Shown: positions 17,420 to 27,302 of the stretch, one piece after another
Layout: every line of letters begins with the position of its first letter
Numbering within the stretch: the first letter of the stretch is position 1
DNA from: an uncultured Lachnospiraceae bacterium
Lineage (GTDB): Bacteria; Bacillota; Clostridia; Lachnospirales; Lachnospiraceae
DNA: 64,000 nucleotides
NCBI GenBank assembly: GCA_947625205.1
Contig: CANQNN010000007.1
Coordinates: forward strand, 51,497-115,496
Reading direction: 5' to 3'
Program-made: the position numbers and the translations under genes
Notes under the pieces: generated by a model
Databases searched by the model: none
The model's input: the letters and a program-made list of their open reading frames with translations, nothing else
What the model was told of the DNA's origin: nothing

Positions 17420-17447
17420 ATTATATACCTTTGGCATAAAATGTCAA
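17420..17447 (-). promoter_or_regulatory. Promoter of the Mrp-like operon
   Basis: On the minus strand TTGACA, a 16-bp spacer and TATAAT: near-perfect sigma-A elements about 60 nt upstream of mrpE. Its -35 box is only 14 bp from the -35 box of the divergent panE-like promoter. Confidence 0.75.
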
Positions 17448-17461
17448 GTGTTTGAATAGAG

Positions 17462-17490
17462 TTGACGGACTCATGTTAAACCTGTATAGT
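17462..17490 (+). promoter_or_regulatory. Promoter of the panE-like gene
   Basis: TTGACG, a 17-bp spacer and TATAGT, ending 59 nt before the start at 17550. It is divergent from the Mrp promoter. Confidence 0.7.
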
Positions 17491-17549
17491 TAATTGCACA
17501 TAAATAATATGCGGCGGTATAAGCCGTGCGATCAGGAAAGGGATACGGG

Positions 17550-18470
17550 ATGAAATATTTGGTGATAGGCGCCGGCGGCACAGGCGGCAGCATAGGCGCA
17601 TATATGACAGGGGCGGGCAAAGATGTTACGCTCATTGCAAGAGGCGAACATTTAGAGAAAATGCAGCAGCAGGGTCTGCATATGGAGACAATGAAGAAGG
17701 GGAGCTATACCGTGTATCCGGTCAAGGCAACGGATATGGAGCATTACGGGGAACAGCCGGATATTGTTTTTGTCTGTGTCAAGGGGTATTCGCTGGATGA
17801 GACGATCCCTTTTATCAAGCGGATCGCCCGAGAGAGCACGATCGTGATCCCCATCCTGAATATTTACGGGACAGGCAGCAGAATGCAGGAGAAGCTGCCG
17901 GAGCTTCTGGTGACGGACGGATGTATCTATATTGCGGGTGAGATCAGGGAGCCGGGAACGATACTGCTGCGCGGCGATATATTCCGTATCGTATACGGCG
18001 TGCGTGATCCGCAGGACATTCGGCCGGAGTTGTTTGAGGTCGCCGGAGACTTAAAAGATAGCGGTATCGAAGGCGTGCTGTCGGATAACATCAGGCGGGA
18101 CGCGCTTCAGAAATTTGCGTATGTATCTCCGATGGCGGCGTGCGGACTGTACTATCATGTAACTGCGGGCGAGGTGCAGAAAACCGGCGAGCCGCGGGAT
18201 ACTTTTGTGAAGTTGATGAAAGAGATAGACGCGCTGGCGGCGGCGATGGGCGTCCCTTTCCTTGTGGATATCGTGACCACTAATCTGCAGATACTGGATG
18301 CGTTAAATCCTGAAGCCAGCACTTCCATGCAGAGAGATATCTATGCAGGAAAAGCATCCGAGATAGACGGACTGATCTATGAGGTGGTGCGCATGGGAGA
18401 ACGCTACGGCGTGCCGACGCCGACCTATCGGATGGTGGCGGATAAGGCGCGCGCGGACGGATTGAGATAA
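17550..18470 (+). CDS. Ketopantoate reductase PanE/ApbA family protein
   Basis: A 306-residue NAD(P)-dependent reductase. The N-terminus has the Rossmann glycine motif GAGGTGGSIGAYM and the C-terminal helical domain has the family's SSMQRDI-like motif as ASTSMQRDIYAG with EIDGL. PanE makes pantoate for coenzyme A, but many clostridial relatives act on other 2-ketoacids and no panB or panC is near. ATG 17550 is preferred to GTG 17526, with GGAAAGGG upstream. It is convergent with the hybrid kinase gene. Confidence 0.78.
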   Translation: MKYLVIGAGGTGGSIGAYMTGAGKDVTLIARGEHLEKMQQQGLHMETMKKGSYTVYPVKATDMEHYGEQPDIVFVCVKGYSLDETIPFIKRIARESTIVIPILNIYGTGSRMQEKLPELLVTDGCIYIAGEIREPGTILLRGDIFRIVYGVRDPQDIRPELFEVAGDLKDSGIEGVLSDNIRRDALQKFAYVSPMAACGLYYHVTAGEVQKTGEPRDTFVKLMKEIDALAAAMGVPFLVDIVTTNLQILDALNPEASTSMQRDIYAGKASEIDGLIYEVVRMGERYGVPTPTYRMVADKARADGLR

Positions 18471-18500
18471 GCGGAGGTACAGACATGGCGGAAGAATGCG

Positions 18501-21500
18501 TCACTTCTTCGCCACAAAACCCGATATGGTCTGGAAGAATTTGTCAATATCGATGGGCTTGGAGAGATGTCCGTTCATGCCGCTTTCCACAGATTTCTTC
18601 ATATCCTCGTCAAAGGCGTTTGCAGACATGGCGATGATAGGGATCGTGGCAGCTCTCGGATGATTGGAACGCCGGATGATCCGGGTCGCCTCCAGACCGT
18701 CCATGACGGGCATCTGGATATCCATCAGGATCAGGTCGTACAGATCCGGTTCGCTTGCAAGGAAGACGTCTACAGCCTCCTTACCGTTGTGGGCGATATC
18801 TACGGCCGCGCCCTCCATCTCCAGGATCGTCTGTGCAATCTCGATATTTAAGTCGTTATCCTCTACGAGCAGGATGCGCAATCCTTCCGCGGAGGAGATC
18901 GTGCGGACCTCCTGCGGAGCCTGTTTGATGCTCTGCGCCTCGATCATATCGATAGGAAGAGTGACTGTAAAATAGAAATCGCTGCCTTTGCCGGGTTCGC
19001 TGTCAAGACTCAGGCTGCCGCCCATCATCTGCACAAGACGGCGGCTGATGGCAAGACCAAGCCCGGTCCCGCCGTATTTCCTTGTGGTGCTTCCTTCCGC
19101 CTGCTCAAAGGATTCAAAAATACGCGACTGGTTTTCGGGGCTCACGCCGATACCGGTATCGCGGACGGAGAAAAGTATTTTCCCGTCGTTTTCCTGTTGA
19201 ATGGTCAGTCTGACACTGCCGCCTGCGGGCGTAAATTTGATCGCATTTCCGAGCAGATTGATCAGTACCTGATTCAGATGCAGGGAGTCTCCTGTCACAT
19301 AAGGGCAGCACAATGAAATATCTGTGTCAAAGGCGATATCTTTTGCCTGTGCCTGCGGTCTTATCAGAGTGGTAATGTTCTCCGTCATGTCGTTTAGGTT
19401 AAAACCGGTATGCTCCAGCGTCAGCTTGCCGCTCTCGATCCTCGACATATCCAGGATATCGTTGATCAGTCCCAGCAGATATTGAGAAGACTGGCTGATC
19501 TTGTTAAGGTCCTCGGTGATCTTTTCCGCATTGCCGGTATGGGTCTGCGCGATATAGGTCATACCGATAATGGCGTTCATCGGCGTACGGATCTCATGGC
19601 TCATGCGGGACAGGAAATCGCTTTTGGCACGGTTGGCGGTATCGTATCGCTGCCTGTTGATGTTGGCCTCGATGATCTTGACAACCTCCAAGATCTCTTT
19701 TGCCTGGTCTTCCGTCCAGTTTTGCGCCTGTGCGCTGCGCAGAAACAGAAGCGCGCCCATATAGTTGTTGTTGTCATAGAGGGGGAAAACGTACCCTTCC
19801 CTTCCTTTTTCAATACGCAGAAAATAGCGCATATCTTCGGTGAGCTGCGCCGTCGGAAGATAAGACGGCTTCTCGTCCCAGAGAGCGCGGTCCAGGGCGT
19901 CGAACTCCTGGGCTGTAAAGTGGATAAGCGCATGGTCCACAGGCGCATCGAAACGGCTGTGCCATTGATGCGTGGGCTTTACAGTGTAAAAGTCCCTGTT
20001 CGCCGTAAGAAGCAATACATCCTCCGCCTCGAAATACCTTCCAAGCTTCGGGAGCAGTATTGTCAGGATATCTTCTATCTTATTGCTCTTGTCAAAAAAG
20101 CTGAAGGTGATCGGTACGATACTGTGTGTATCGGCATCGGCGTGTTCGATGGGCGTGATATGCCGAGGCTCAACCTGGCTGTCAGCAGGCAGCTCATGGT
20201 AGAACAGGCAGGGCATATTGTGTGCGGAGGCATAGGAGAGCGCAAAGCGGGCATCCGCTTCCAGCTTGTCATAGTTCGGTTCCTCACAGTATGCGCCGCC
20301 GCAGACTAATTCCAGTTTCAGATCGCCGTCGGTATAGAGCTGTTCCGCCATATAGCAAAATTCCTGCGCGGCCGCTATTGCCTTGTCGGAGGAATATTCC
20401 TCGAGCCACAGCATAAATTCATCGCCGCCGAAACGGATCAGCACACTCTGACTGGCATTGCTATTCTGTTTCCAGGTGAGAAACATACGTCCCAACTCCT
20501 CCAGAATGATGTCACCCACCGCCATGCCGTATTCTTCGTTGATCTGCAGGAAGTTGCACACATCTACAAGGAGCAGACAGCCGCCCCGTCCGCTGCGGAT
20601 CTGGCTGCGCACGATATCCTCCCCGGAAGTGCGCAGGTACAGTCCTGTAAGGGAATCCAGATACATAGACTCCCGTTCCGCCAGCTCTTGCACCTTCAGG
20701 TCATGGATGTTGTGCATGGAACCGATAAAAATCTTATGCTTTCCGTCGGCATCGGGCGGAATGCGCCCCGTCAGCTCGAACCACTGATATTCGTGATCCT
20801 CTGTCATCCAGTTCGTGCGGAAGGAGACAGAAAGGTCCGTCTGGATATTTCGGATGCGTGCGAGGACTACGCGCTTGTCGGTGGGATGAATATAATCTCC
20901 CTCCTCCAGCTTCTGCATCAGATTCTCTATGCGCGTCTCTGTATTGCTGTTATCCAGGTTATAGAAGATAGCCAGGTCTTTTTCCGGATCGAAGGTTACC
21001 AGAATATCAGAGTTATTCTGCAGAGCCAGACGGTAACGCTCTCTTTCCTCCAACAGATCCCATTCGATCTTTTTCTGGCGGTTGGTCAGATTAAAAATAG
21101 TTTCGTACAGATCATCGATTTCCCTGATGGTGCCTTTATCAAAATGCTTCAGCTCATTTTCCGGACTGGTCCGTATGCATTCGGAAAGGCGGCGGATCGG
21201 GGTGGTAATATATTTTACGAGCAGATAGGACAGAAAGATCGCCACCGCAAGCGCAAAAAGAGTAGCGGCGATAAAAGTGCCGGACAGTCTGGAGCTGCTG
21301 CCAAACAATGCATCGTGTGTCTCCATTCCCGCCAGATACCATCCCTGCTCATAAAAAGGCGTGTTGGTGTTATAGAGCGTCAGAGGGTTTACCGTCAGAT
21401 AGACGGTTTTCTGTCTGTCCGGACCGTCGAGCCGGTACAGGTCCTGCTGCGATGCTTCGGACAGACTGATCCTGTTTTCACCGTCGATGGAGTCGCCGGA

Positions 21501-22424
21501 ATATAAACCGGTGGCACAAATCACCTGATAAATGTCTTCACCGTCCTTTTTAAGCAGCATATAGCCGCCGTCATGACTGGAGTTGACTTCTCTGTAAGGG
21601 AGACACTGCGCCAGGCGGGACAGGGAGATCTCGATCCCCATAACGCCGTATACCGTTCCGTCCTCCGTTCTCAGAGGAACAGAGTAGGTTATCATCCGGT
21701 AGGGATCGGTATCCGATCTCCCTTCCAGGCAGAAGGGCGTGCTCCAGTAGCAGCAGTCGTCCGTTTGGGCGTCGGGATTCTGTCTGGCGGTCATATATGG
21801 CTGATAGAAAAAGTCGTCCGCATGGGATTCGCCGTAAGGTTTCAAGGACAGATTGGTCTTCCAGTAGATGTCAAAAGGAACCCGGTATTCTTTGGTGATC
21901 TGCGAAGGCCCTACCGTCAGGAGCAGATCGGAATAGTCGGCGGGGTTGGTGTCGGGGTCACTGTCGCGTATGTAGAGGGCGCTCAGCGTACCGCCGTCCT
22001 TTACTACATCCGGCTGTCCCAGAATGATAAAAGCGCCTGTGGTAGAATTTTTGCGCAGCATGTATCCCCACGTGGGAAACAGGTCGGTGAAGTAGTCTTC
22101 CTGGGCATTGGAGTCCCCAAGAAAGGCGTCCAGAGACAGGCCTCTCTCGGTAAGCTTTTCCGTCAGAAGCTGTTCCGCGATCTCATACTCTTCATCCAAA
22201 GATGTCCACCGCTGCGTCATATCGTTCTCCAGAATGATGCTGCGGGTCTCTGTAACCTGTCTGAGCCGGGATACCGTATAGTTCCGTATCGTGGAAAAAG
22301 CGCCGCTTAAATACACCGTTCCGAAGGACAGCGCCGCCTGCATGATGATCAGGAAGAGCAGTGGAATTAAAAACAGCCAGAATATGCGTTTCGGTTTTGA
22401 AGTATGTGTGGGCTTCGCGCTCAA
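18501..22424 (-). CDS. Hybrid sensor histidine kinase with GGDEF-like and receiver domains
   Basis: A 1307-residue membrane sensor. Order, approximately: TM 14-35; extracellular Cache-like region 60-370; TM 380-404; HAMP 405-450; PAS-like 465-580; GGDEF-type domain 595-760 (FGGDEFMLW); GAF-like 775-925; HisKA with SHEIRTPMN, phospho-His near 947; HATPase with GTGLGLAIS near 1130; receiver with LILMDIQMPVMDG, phospho-Asp near 1232. The start is TTG, supported by AAGGAGA about 7-12 nt upstream. There is no DNA-binding output domain. It lies 67 nt downstream of a solute-binding lipoprotein, which may present ligand to the Cache region. Whether the GGDEF module makes cyclic di-GMP is unclear; the rest of its active site looks divergent. 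Confidence 0.85.
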   Translation of the reverse strand: MSAKPTHTSKPKRIFWLFLIPLLFLIIMQAALSFGTVYLSGAFSTIRNYTVSRLRQVTETRSIILENDMTQRWTSLDEEYEIAEQLLTEKLTERGLSLDAFLGDSNAQEDYFTDLFPTWGYMLRKNSTTGAFIILGQPDVVKDGGTLSALYIRDSDPDTNPADYSDLLLTVGPSQITKEYRVPFDIYWKTNLSLKPYGESHADDFFYQPYMTARQNPDAQTDDCCYWSTPFCLEGRSDTDPYRMITYSVPLRTEDGTVYGVMGIEISLSRLAQCLPYREVNSSHDGGYMLLKKDGEDIYQVICATGLYSGDSIDGENRISLSEASQQDLYRLDGPDRQKTVYLTVNPLTLYNTNTPFYEQGWYLAGMETHDALFGSSSRLSGTFIAATLFALAVAIFLSYLLVKYITTPIRRLSECIRTSPENELKHFDKGTIREIDDLYETIFNLTNRQKKIEWDLLEERERYRLALQNNSDILVTFDPEKDLAIFYNLDNSNTETRIENLMQKLEEGDYIHPTDKRVVLARIRNIQTDLSVSFRTNWMTEDHEYQWFELTGRIPPDADGKHKIFIGSMHNIHDLKVQELAERESMYLDSLTGLYLRTSGEDIVRSQIRSGRGGCLLLVDVCNFLQINEEYGMAVGDIILEELGRMFLTWKQNSNASQSVLIRFGGDEFMLWLEEYSSDKAIAAAQEFCYMAEQLYTDGDLKLELVCGGAYCEEPNYDKLEADARFALSYASAHNMPCLFYHELPADSQVEPRHITPIEHADADTHSIVPITFSFFDKSNKIEDILTILLPKLGRYFEAEDVLLLTANRDFYTVKPTHQWHSRFDAPVDHALIHFTAQEFDALDRALWDEKPSYLPTAQLTEDMRYFLRIEKGREGYVFPLYDNNNYMGALLFLRSAQAQNWTEDQAKEILEVVKIIEANINRQRYDTANRAKSDFLSRMSHEIRTPMNAIIGMTYIAQTHTGNAEKITEDLNKISQSSQYLLGLINDILDMSRIESGKLTLEHTGFNLNDMTENITTLIRPQAQAKDIAFDTDISLCCPYVTGDSLHLNQVLINLLGNAIKFTPAGGSVRLTIQQENDGKILFSVRDTGIGVSPENQSRIFESFEQAEGSTTRKYGGTGLGLAISRRLVQMMGGSLSLDSEPGKGSDFYFTVTLPIDMIEAQSIKQAPQEVRTISSAEGLRILLVEDNDLNIEIAQTILEMEGAAVDIAHNGKEAVDVFLASEPDLYDLILMDIQMPVMDGLEATRIIRRSNHPRAATIPIIAMSANAFDEDMKKSVESGMNGHLSKPIDIDKFFQTISGFVAKK

Positions 22425-22491
22425 GTCGGATAATCTCCTTCTGATTAAGGTTCTGTTGTCTGTATTATGATATTATGAGGCGGCTGTCGCT

Positions 22492-23964
22492 TTACTGCTG
22501 CGCGGCGGCCTCGTTCAAAGCCGTTACGAAGGAGGCATACCATTCGTCGAAAGCCTGATCGTCTGTCAGGTCGGCGCAAGCGTCCTCCAATGTGCTGCCC
22601 TGCGCCATCCGCGCAAGGACAGTCTCGCGGCTGGCCGTGGCCTTGTCAGCCAGATCGTATTCTAACACATTGCGGGCGTCCGCGCCGTGATCGAAGGCTT
22701 TGTTGGTGTATAAGGTGGTGGTCTGCGCCGTATCGAAACAGGAGACTAGTGTTTCGTAAGTCTTGCCGGGCACCTGCAGATCGTTGTCCGCGATCGTCTT
22801 ATCTAGCATTTCTGCAGAGAGCGCTGCCTTTTTCACAGGCATATAACCGGAGGTGCATCCAAAGAGCAGGTTGTTCTCCTCATTGGTAAACCATTTTAAG
22901 AAGGTGACGGCTGCATATTCTCTCTCCGGCGTGCTCTTGGTAACGACCATTCCGGCGCCCTGCTGTACTGCGTAAGGCGTACCTCCCTCAAAGACCGGAG
23001 CGGGCAGAATAATATAGTCGATACTCTTCGTGCCGTCCTCCGTCTCGATCTCATCCGGAAAATAGTTGGCGGAGGAAGTGGAGCCTGTATAGGCAATGAT
23101 CTCTCCGATCTTTACATCATCCGAACGGAATCTGCCGTAAGAGGAGAAATAACCCTTCACATACGGCACATAGTAGGTATCCCAGATCTTACGCATAACG
23201 GTCTCGTCCGCCTGGATCGTCACGGCGCCGTTCTCAACCTTGAATAACTCTGTGCCAAGCTGCATGGAGCCTACCAGAAACAGGTTCGCAAGAGCGTCTC
23301 TGCCATAGAAGGCCTTGCCGTCCCCCGGAATATCGGGAGTCTGTGCATCCGTCCACTCATAATATTTCCTGGCGGTATCCGCAACGCCCTCCAGAGTTGC
23401 CAGATCATCCAGGGAAGCGCCTGTTGCCTCCGCAAAGGGTTCCCAGTCGGTCTTATTCATCATAAAGATTTCGCTGGACTTGGCGGTGGGGAAGATGCGG
23501 AGCTCTCCGTTCTCGCCGATGCGGCCCTCTTCTACAAAAGAATCCACATAGGTGTCCAGCTCTTCCGGGGTCAGGTAGGTGTCCAGATCTACCAGCATAC
23601 CGAGCTTATCAATGGAATAAGCGGTGTCCGCATAGGATGAAAAGATGTCGGGCGGCTCGCTGCTGCCGACCTCTTTGTTGAAAGCTGCGAGAACGCTGTT
23701 TTCCAGATCACTCACGTTACCCTGGCTGTTGGCGGTCACATAGATGCCGAGTTCTTTGCCCTCGGTGCGGTTGAACTCATCAACGAGCTGATCGAAAGCC
23801 GTCTGCTGTAAACCGTTATAATAATGCCATATGGTGATCTGCGTAGGATTATCGGGGTCCAGACGGACGCTTTTGGTATCGCCCTTACCGCATCCGCCGA
23901 GCAGTAAGACGGCGGAGGATACACACAGAAGTCCGGTCAATTTCAGAAAAAAAGATTTCATCAT
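22492..23964 (-). CDS. Extracellular solute-binding lipoprotein (family 1, sugar type)
   Basis: A 490-residue lipoprotein. The signal peptide ends in a lipobox VLLLGGC (Cys near residue 25), followed by a mature protein starting with the TQITIWHYYNG segment common to sugar-binding SBP_bac_1 proteins. Normally these feed an ABC transporter, but no permease or ATPase gene is adjacent; instead the downstream gene is a hybrid kinase on the same strand. A role as a ligand-binding sensor component is inferred from this pairing. Two consecutive ATGs (23964, 23961) are possible starts, with AAAGGA upstream. Confidence 0.82.
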   Translation of the reverse strand: MMKSFFLKLTGLLCVSSAVLLLGGCGKGDTKSVRLDPDNPTQITIWHYYNGLQQTAFDQLVDEFNRTEGKELGIYVTANSQGNVSDLENSVLAAFNKEVGSSEPPDIFSSYADTAYSIDKLGMLVDLDTYLTPEELDTYVDSFVEEGRIGENGELRIFPTAKSSEIFMMNKTDWEPFAEATGASLDDLATLEGVADTARKYYEWTDAQTPDIPGDGKAFYGRDALANLFLVGSMQLGTELFKVENGAVTIQADETVMRKIWDTYYVPYVKGYFSSYGRFRSDDVKIGEIIAYTGSTSSANYFPDEIETEDGTKSIDYIILPAPVFEGGTPYAVQQGAGMVVTKSTPEREYAAVTFLKWFTNEENNLLFGCTSGYMPVKKAALSAEMLDKTIADNDLQVPGKTYETLVSCFDTAQTTTLYTNKAFDHGADARNVLEYDLADKATASRETVLARMAQGSTLEDACADLTDDQAFDEWYASFVTALNEAAAQQ

Positions 23965-24172
23965 CAGATACTGTTCCTTTCTTATATGTGGATGATCTTA
24001 GAATAAATATAAGAACTTACTTATTATATCAACAAGCATCCTGTTTGACAAGACAAGGAAATATATAGTAAATTGCGCCGCACTATGTTACACTTATAGC
24101 ATCATAATTGTATGATACGGCATCGGGCTGTATTCCGCGTATCAAATCATATGAACGACAGGAGGGTATCGC

Positions 24173-26467
24173 ATGACGGCTGATAAGATCAGGGAATTGG
24201 TGGCAAAAATGACATTGGAGGAAAAGGCGGCGATGTGTTCGGGTGCGGATTTCTGGCATACGGAGTCGGTGGAACGGCTGGGGATTCCCGCCAGCATGGT
24301 ATCGGACGGGCCGCACGGACTCAGAAAGCAGGACCAGGAGGGTGATCATCTGGGTGTAAACGACAGCATCAAGGCGGTATGTTTCCCTGCCGGCTGCGGT
24401 ACGGCGGCTTCCTTTAACAGAGAGTTGTTAAAGGAGATGGGTGAAACGCTGGGAAATGAGTGTCAGGCGGAAGGGGTCAGCGTTATCCTCGGTCCCGCAG
24501 TCAATATCAAGCGTTCGCCGCTGTGCGGCCGCAACTTTGAATATTATTCGGAAGATCCGCTTGTGGCGTCGGAGATGGCGTGCGCTTTGATCAAGGGCGT
24601 GCAGAGCAAAAACGTCGGCACGAGCATCAAGCATTTTCTGGCGAACAATCAGGAAACGAGAAGACTTTCGTCCGATTCCCGCGTGGACGAGCGTACGCTG
24701 CACGAGATCTACCTGGCGGCGTTTGAGGGCGCGGTGAAGAAAGCAAAGCCCTGGACGGTGATGTGTTCCTATAATAAGATAAACGGCACCTATGCGGCGC
24801 AGAACCGTCAGTATCTGACGGAGACGCTGCGGGAGCAGTGGGGCTTCGACGGTTATGTCATGAGCGACTGGGGCGCCGTCAACAACCGCGTGGAAGACCT
24901 GAAAGCGGGTCTGGATCTGGAGATGCCTTCTTCACTGGGCACGAACGATAAACTCATCGCAGGGGCCGTCTTAAGCGGAGAGCTGGACGAAAGCGTAGTG
25001 GATGAGGCGGTTGCGCGCATCTTAAATATTGTATTCCGCTATGAGGAAAATCGTGATAAGAGCGCCGTATTTGACAAAGATAAAGATCATGAAACGGCAA
25101 GAAGAATAGCGGAGGAAACGATCGTTCTGTTAAAAAATGAGGGCATACTTCCCTTGTCTGCCGATCAGAAGGTAGCCTTTATCGGTCAGTATGCGGAATA
25201 TCCCCGCTATCAGGGCGGCGGCAGCTCCCACATCAACAGCCATAAAGTCACCTCCGCGTTGGAAGCGGCTGCCGGCATGGACAATGTGGTCTATGCGAGA
25301 GGCTTTGACGATGCGAAGGACTGTACGGACGAGAAGCTTCTGGCGGAAGCGATAGAGACCGCGCGAAGCGCACAGGTGGCGGTTATTTTTGCGGGTCTGC
25401 CGGAGAAGTATGAATCGGAAGGCTTTGACAGGCCGAATATGGCAATGCCCGCGTACCAGAATGAACTGATCGAGAAGATCGTGGCAGTACAGCCCAATAC
25501 CGTAGTCGTGCTGCACAACGGCTCTCCTGTGGAGATGCCCTGGGCCGACAAGGTAAAAGGTATCGTGGAGGCGTATCTGGGCGGTCAGGCGGTGGGCGGC
25601 GCTGTCTGTGACATCCTGTTCGGCAAGGTCAATCCCAGCGCGAAGCTGCCCGAGACATTTCCCCTCAAATTGGAGGACAATCCGTCCTATCTGTACTATC
25701 TCGGCGAGGGCGATGTGGTAGAGTACCGCGAGGGCGTATTTGTGGGATACCGCTATTATGATAAGAAGAAGATGGATGTGCTGTTCCCCTTCGGACACGG
25801 TCTGTCCTACACGACCTTCGAGTATTCCAATCTGACCGTGGAAAAAGAGCGCATGAAGGATACCGATACGCTCCGGGTAACGGTGGACGTGACCAACACC
25901 GGCGCTGTGGCGGGTAAGGAAGTGGTGCAGCTGTATGTGGCGGACAAGGAAAGCACCGTGATACGTCCGGTCAAAGAGCTGCGCGATTTCGCCAAGGTGG
26001 ATCTGCAGCCGGGCGAGACGAAGACCGTGACCTTCACGCTCGATAAACGCGCTTTTGCCTACTATAGCGTGAAGATCCATGACTGGCATGTGGAGACGGG
26101 TGAGTTTGATATCCTCATCGGCAAGTCGTCCAGAGATATCGTGCTGTCTAAGACCGTGACGGTGGAATCCACAGAGAAGCTTCCTGTCGTATATACGACC
26201 GACACGACTATGGGCGATGTGAGAAGAGACCCCAGAGCGTGGAAGATCGTTCGGGACTCGCTTCCGAAATATTTTAAGAATAACGAAAAGGAATCAAAGA
26301 GCGAAGCCGAAAACGAAGCGTTTACAGAGGAAATGAACGACGCGTCTATGGATTTCACGCCGCTGCGCGCACCCGTCAGCTTCGGAGGAGAGGTGTCTAT
26401 GGCGGATATCCAAGCGATCGTGGATAAACTCAATGCGCTGGAGGAAGAGCGGAACGCATCGAACTAG
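24173..26467 (+). CDS. Glycoside hydrolase family 3 beta-glucosidase
   Basis: A 764-residue GH3 enzyme without signal peptide, so probably cytoplasmic and acting on imported oligosaccharides. The GH3 N-domain has KHFLANNQET and DERTLHEIYLAAFE; the catalytic nucleophile is the Asp of VMSDWGAVNN, residue 232. The C-domain has GGGSSHIN and is followed by a fibronectin-III-like domain (VDVTNTGAVAGKEVVQLYV) and a 100-residue acidic tail. AGGAGGG lies 6 nt before the ATG. Beta-glucosidase is the likeliest activity; beta-xylosidase or others of GH3 remain possible. Confidence 0.88.
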   Translation: MTADKIRELVAKMTLEEKAAMCSGADFWHTESVERLGIPASMVSDGPHGLRKQDQEGDHLGVNDSIKAVCFPAGCGTAASFNRELLKEMGETLGNECQAEGVSVILGPAVNIKRSPLCGRNFEYYSEDPLVASEMACALIKGVQSKNVGTSIKHFLANNQETRRLSSDSRVDERTLHEIYLAAFEGAVKKAKPWTVMCSYNKINGTYAAQNRQYLTETLREQWGFDGYVMSDWGAVNNRVEDLKAGLDLEMPSSLGTNDKLIAGAVLSGELDESVVDEAVARILNIVFRYEENRDKSAVFDKDKDHETARRIAEETIVLLKNEGILPLSADQKVAFIGQYAEYPRYQGGGSSHINSHKVTSALEAAAGMDNVVYARGFDDAKDCTDEKLLAEAIETARSAQVAVIFAGLPEKYESEGFDRPNMAMPAYQNELIEKIVAVQPNTVVVLHNGSPVEMPWADKVKGIVEAYLGGQAVGGAVCDILFGKVNPSAKLPETFPLKLEDNPSYLYYLGEGDVVEYREGVFVGYRYYDKKKMDVLFPFGHGLSYTTFEYSNLTVEKERMKDTDTLRVTVDVTNTGAVAGKEVVQLYVADKESTVIRPVKELRDFAKVDLQPGETKTVTFTLDKRAFAYYSVKIHDWHVETGEFDILIGKSSRDIVLSKTVTVESTEKLPVVYTTDTTMGDVRRDPRAWKIVRDSLPKYFKNNEKESKSEAENEAFTEEMNDASMDFTPLRAPVSFGGEVSMADIQAIVDKLNALEEERNASN

Positions 26468-26500
26468 AGATCAACATGACGCTCCGGAAGGGAGAACAGA

Positions 26501-27283
26501 ATGGTAAGGAATGCTTTGCACTCCCGGAAAATACGTTGGATAGTACTGCCGCTTCTTGGCTTTTTGACGCTCTTTTTCCGAGATTTTACAGGATCGATGC
26601 CGGTATGCCTGGCGAAAGGACAGCCGGCGATCGGGCAGACAGGCGTCGAACAGACGGATAGGGAACTGGCAGAAGAAGCGGTGATCGCTTGGTATGGAGC
26701 GAACGCTCCGGTTCCCGAAGGATGCGGCGCCATAAGCTATGAAGATCTGGATGTGAACGTTTATCCGCTGGAGGATATCGACGGTTTTCTGGCGACGGTG
26801 GTCTATGAGCTGGCAACAGAGAGATATGAGGAACGGCTGCCCGGATATGAGACCAAGCTGCTGCGCAGACAAAAAGACGGCGGATGGGCGATCGCGGAAA
26901 ATGAGGCGCTTACGGAAACATCGGCTCTGTACGGAGAGATAGAAGAGATCCTGGATTCGGAAGAGGAAACGAAACGGCTAACGGATGTGAACGAAAGATA
27001 CAGCAAGATCCTGGAAGAAAATCCGTCGTTAACGGCGTGGCTTGCACAGCTGCAGGACGTTGTATCCAAAAAACAGATGGGCTCCTATGACGGATCCGAC
27101 GCGGATACTTCGGAAAAGGAAGGAGCCCATCTGTATACGGTGCAAAAAGGCGACTGCCTCTGGGATATCGCCGAACGGGAATATGGAAGAGGCGTTTATT
27201 GGCCGGAACTTTATGAAAAGAATAAAGGAGCGATCGGTGACGATCCGGATCTGATCTATGAGGGGACCGAACTGCAGTTGTAG
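26501..27283 (+). CDS. Exported LysM-domain protein
   Basis: A 260-residue protein with an N-terminal hydrophobic segment (about residues 12-40) that is a signal peptide or anchor, a middle region of unknown fold rich in Glu and Arg, and a C-terminal LysM domain in which YTVQKGDCLWDIA and WPELYEKNK are the recognisable parts (about 210-258). LysM domains bind peptidoglycan. It lies 33 nt after the GH3 gene with GGGAG before the ATG and may be co-transcribed. No catalytic domain is visible. Confidence 0.75.
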   Translation: MVRNALHSRKIRWIVLPLLGFLTLFFRDFTGSMPVCLAKGQPAIGQTGVEQTDRELAEEAVIAWYGANAPVPEGCGAISYEDLDVNVYPLEDIDGFLATVVYELATERYEERLPGYETKLLRRQKDGGWAIAENEALTETSALYGEIEEILDSEEETKRLTDVNERYSKILEENPSLTAWLAQLQDVVSKKQMGSYDGSDADTSEKEGAHLYTVQKGDCLWDIAEREYGRGVYWPELYEKNKGAIGDDPDLIYEGTELQL

Positions 27284-27302
27284 CCCCGATGGATCGTGCC
27301 CT

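Noticed and set aside
19410..20309. A 299-codon plus-strand frame within the hybrid kinase gene.
   Set aside because: It is opposite the GGDEF/GAF part of the kinase and shows no recognisable family.
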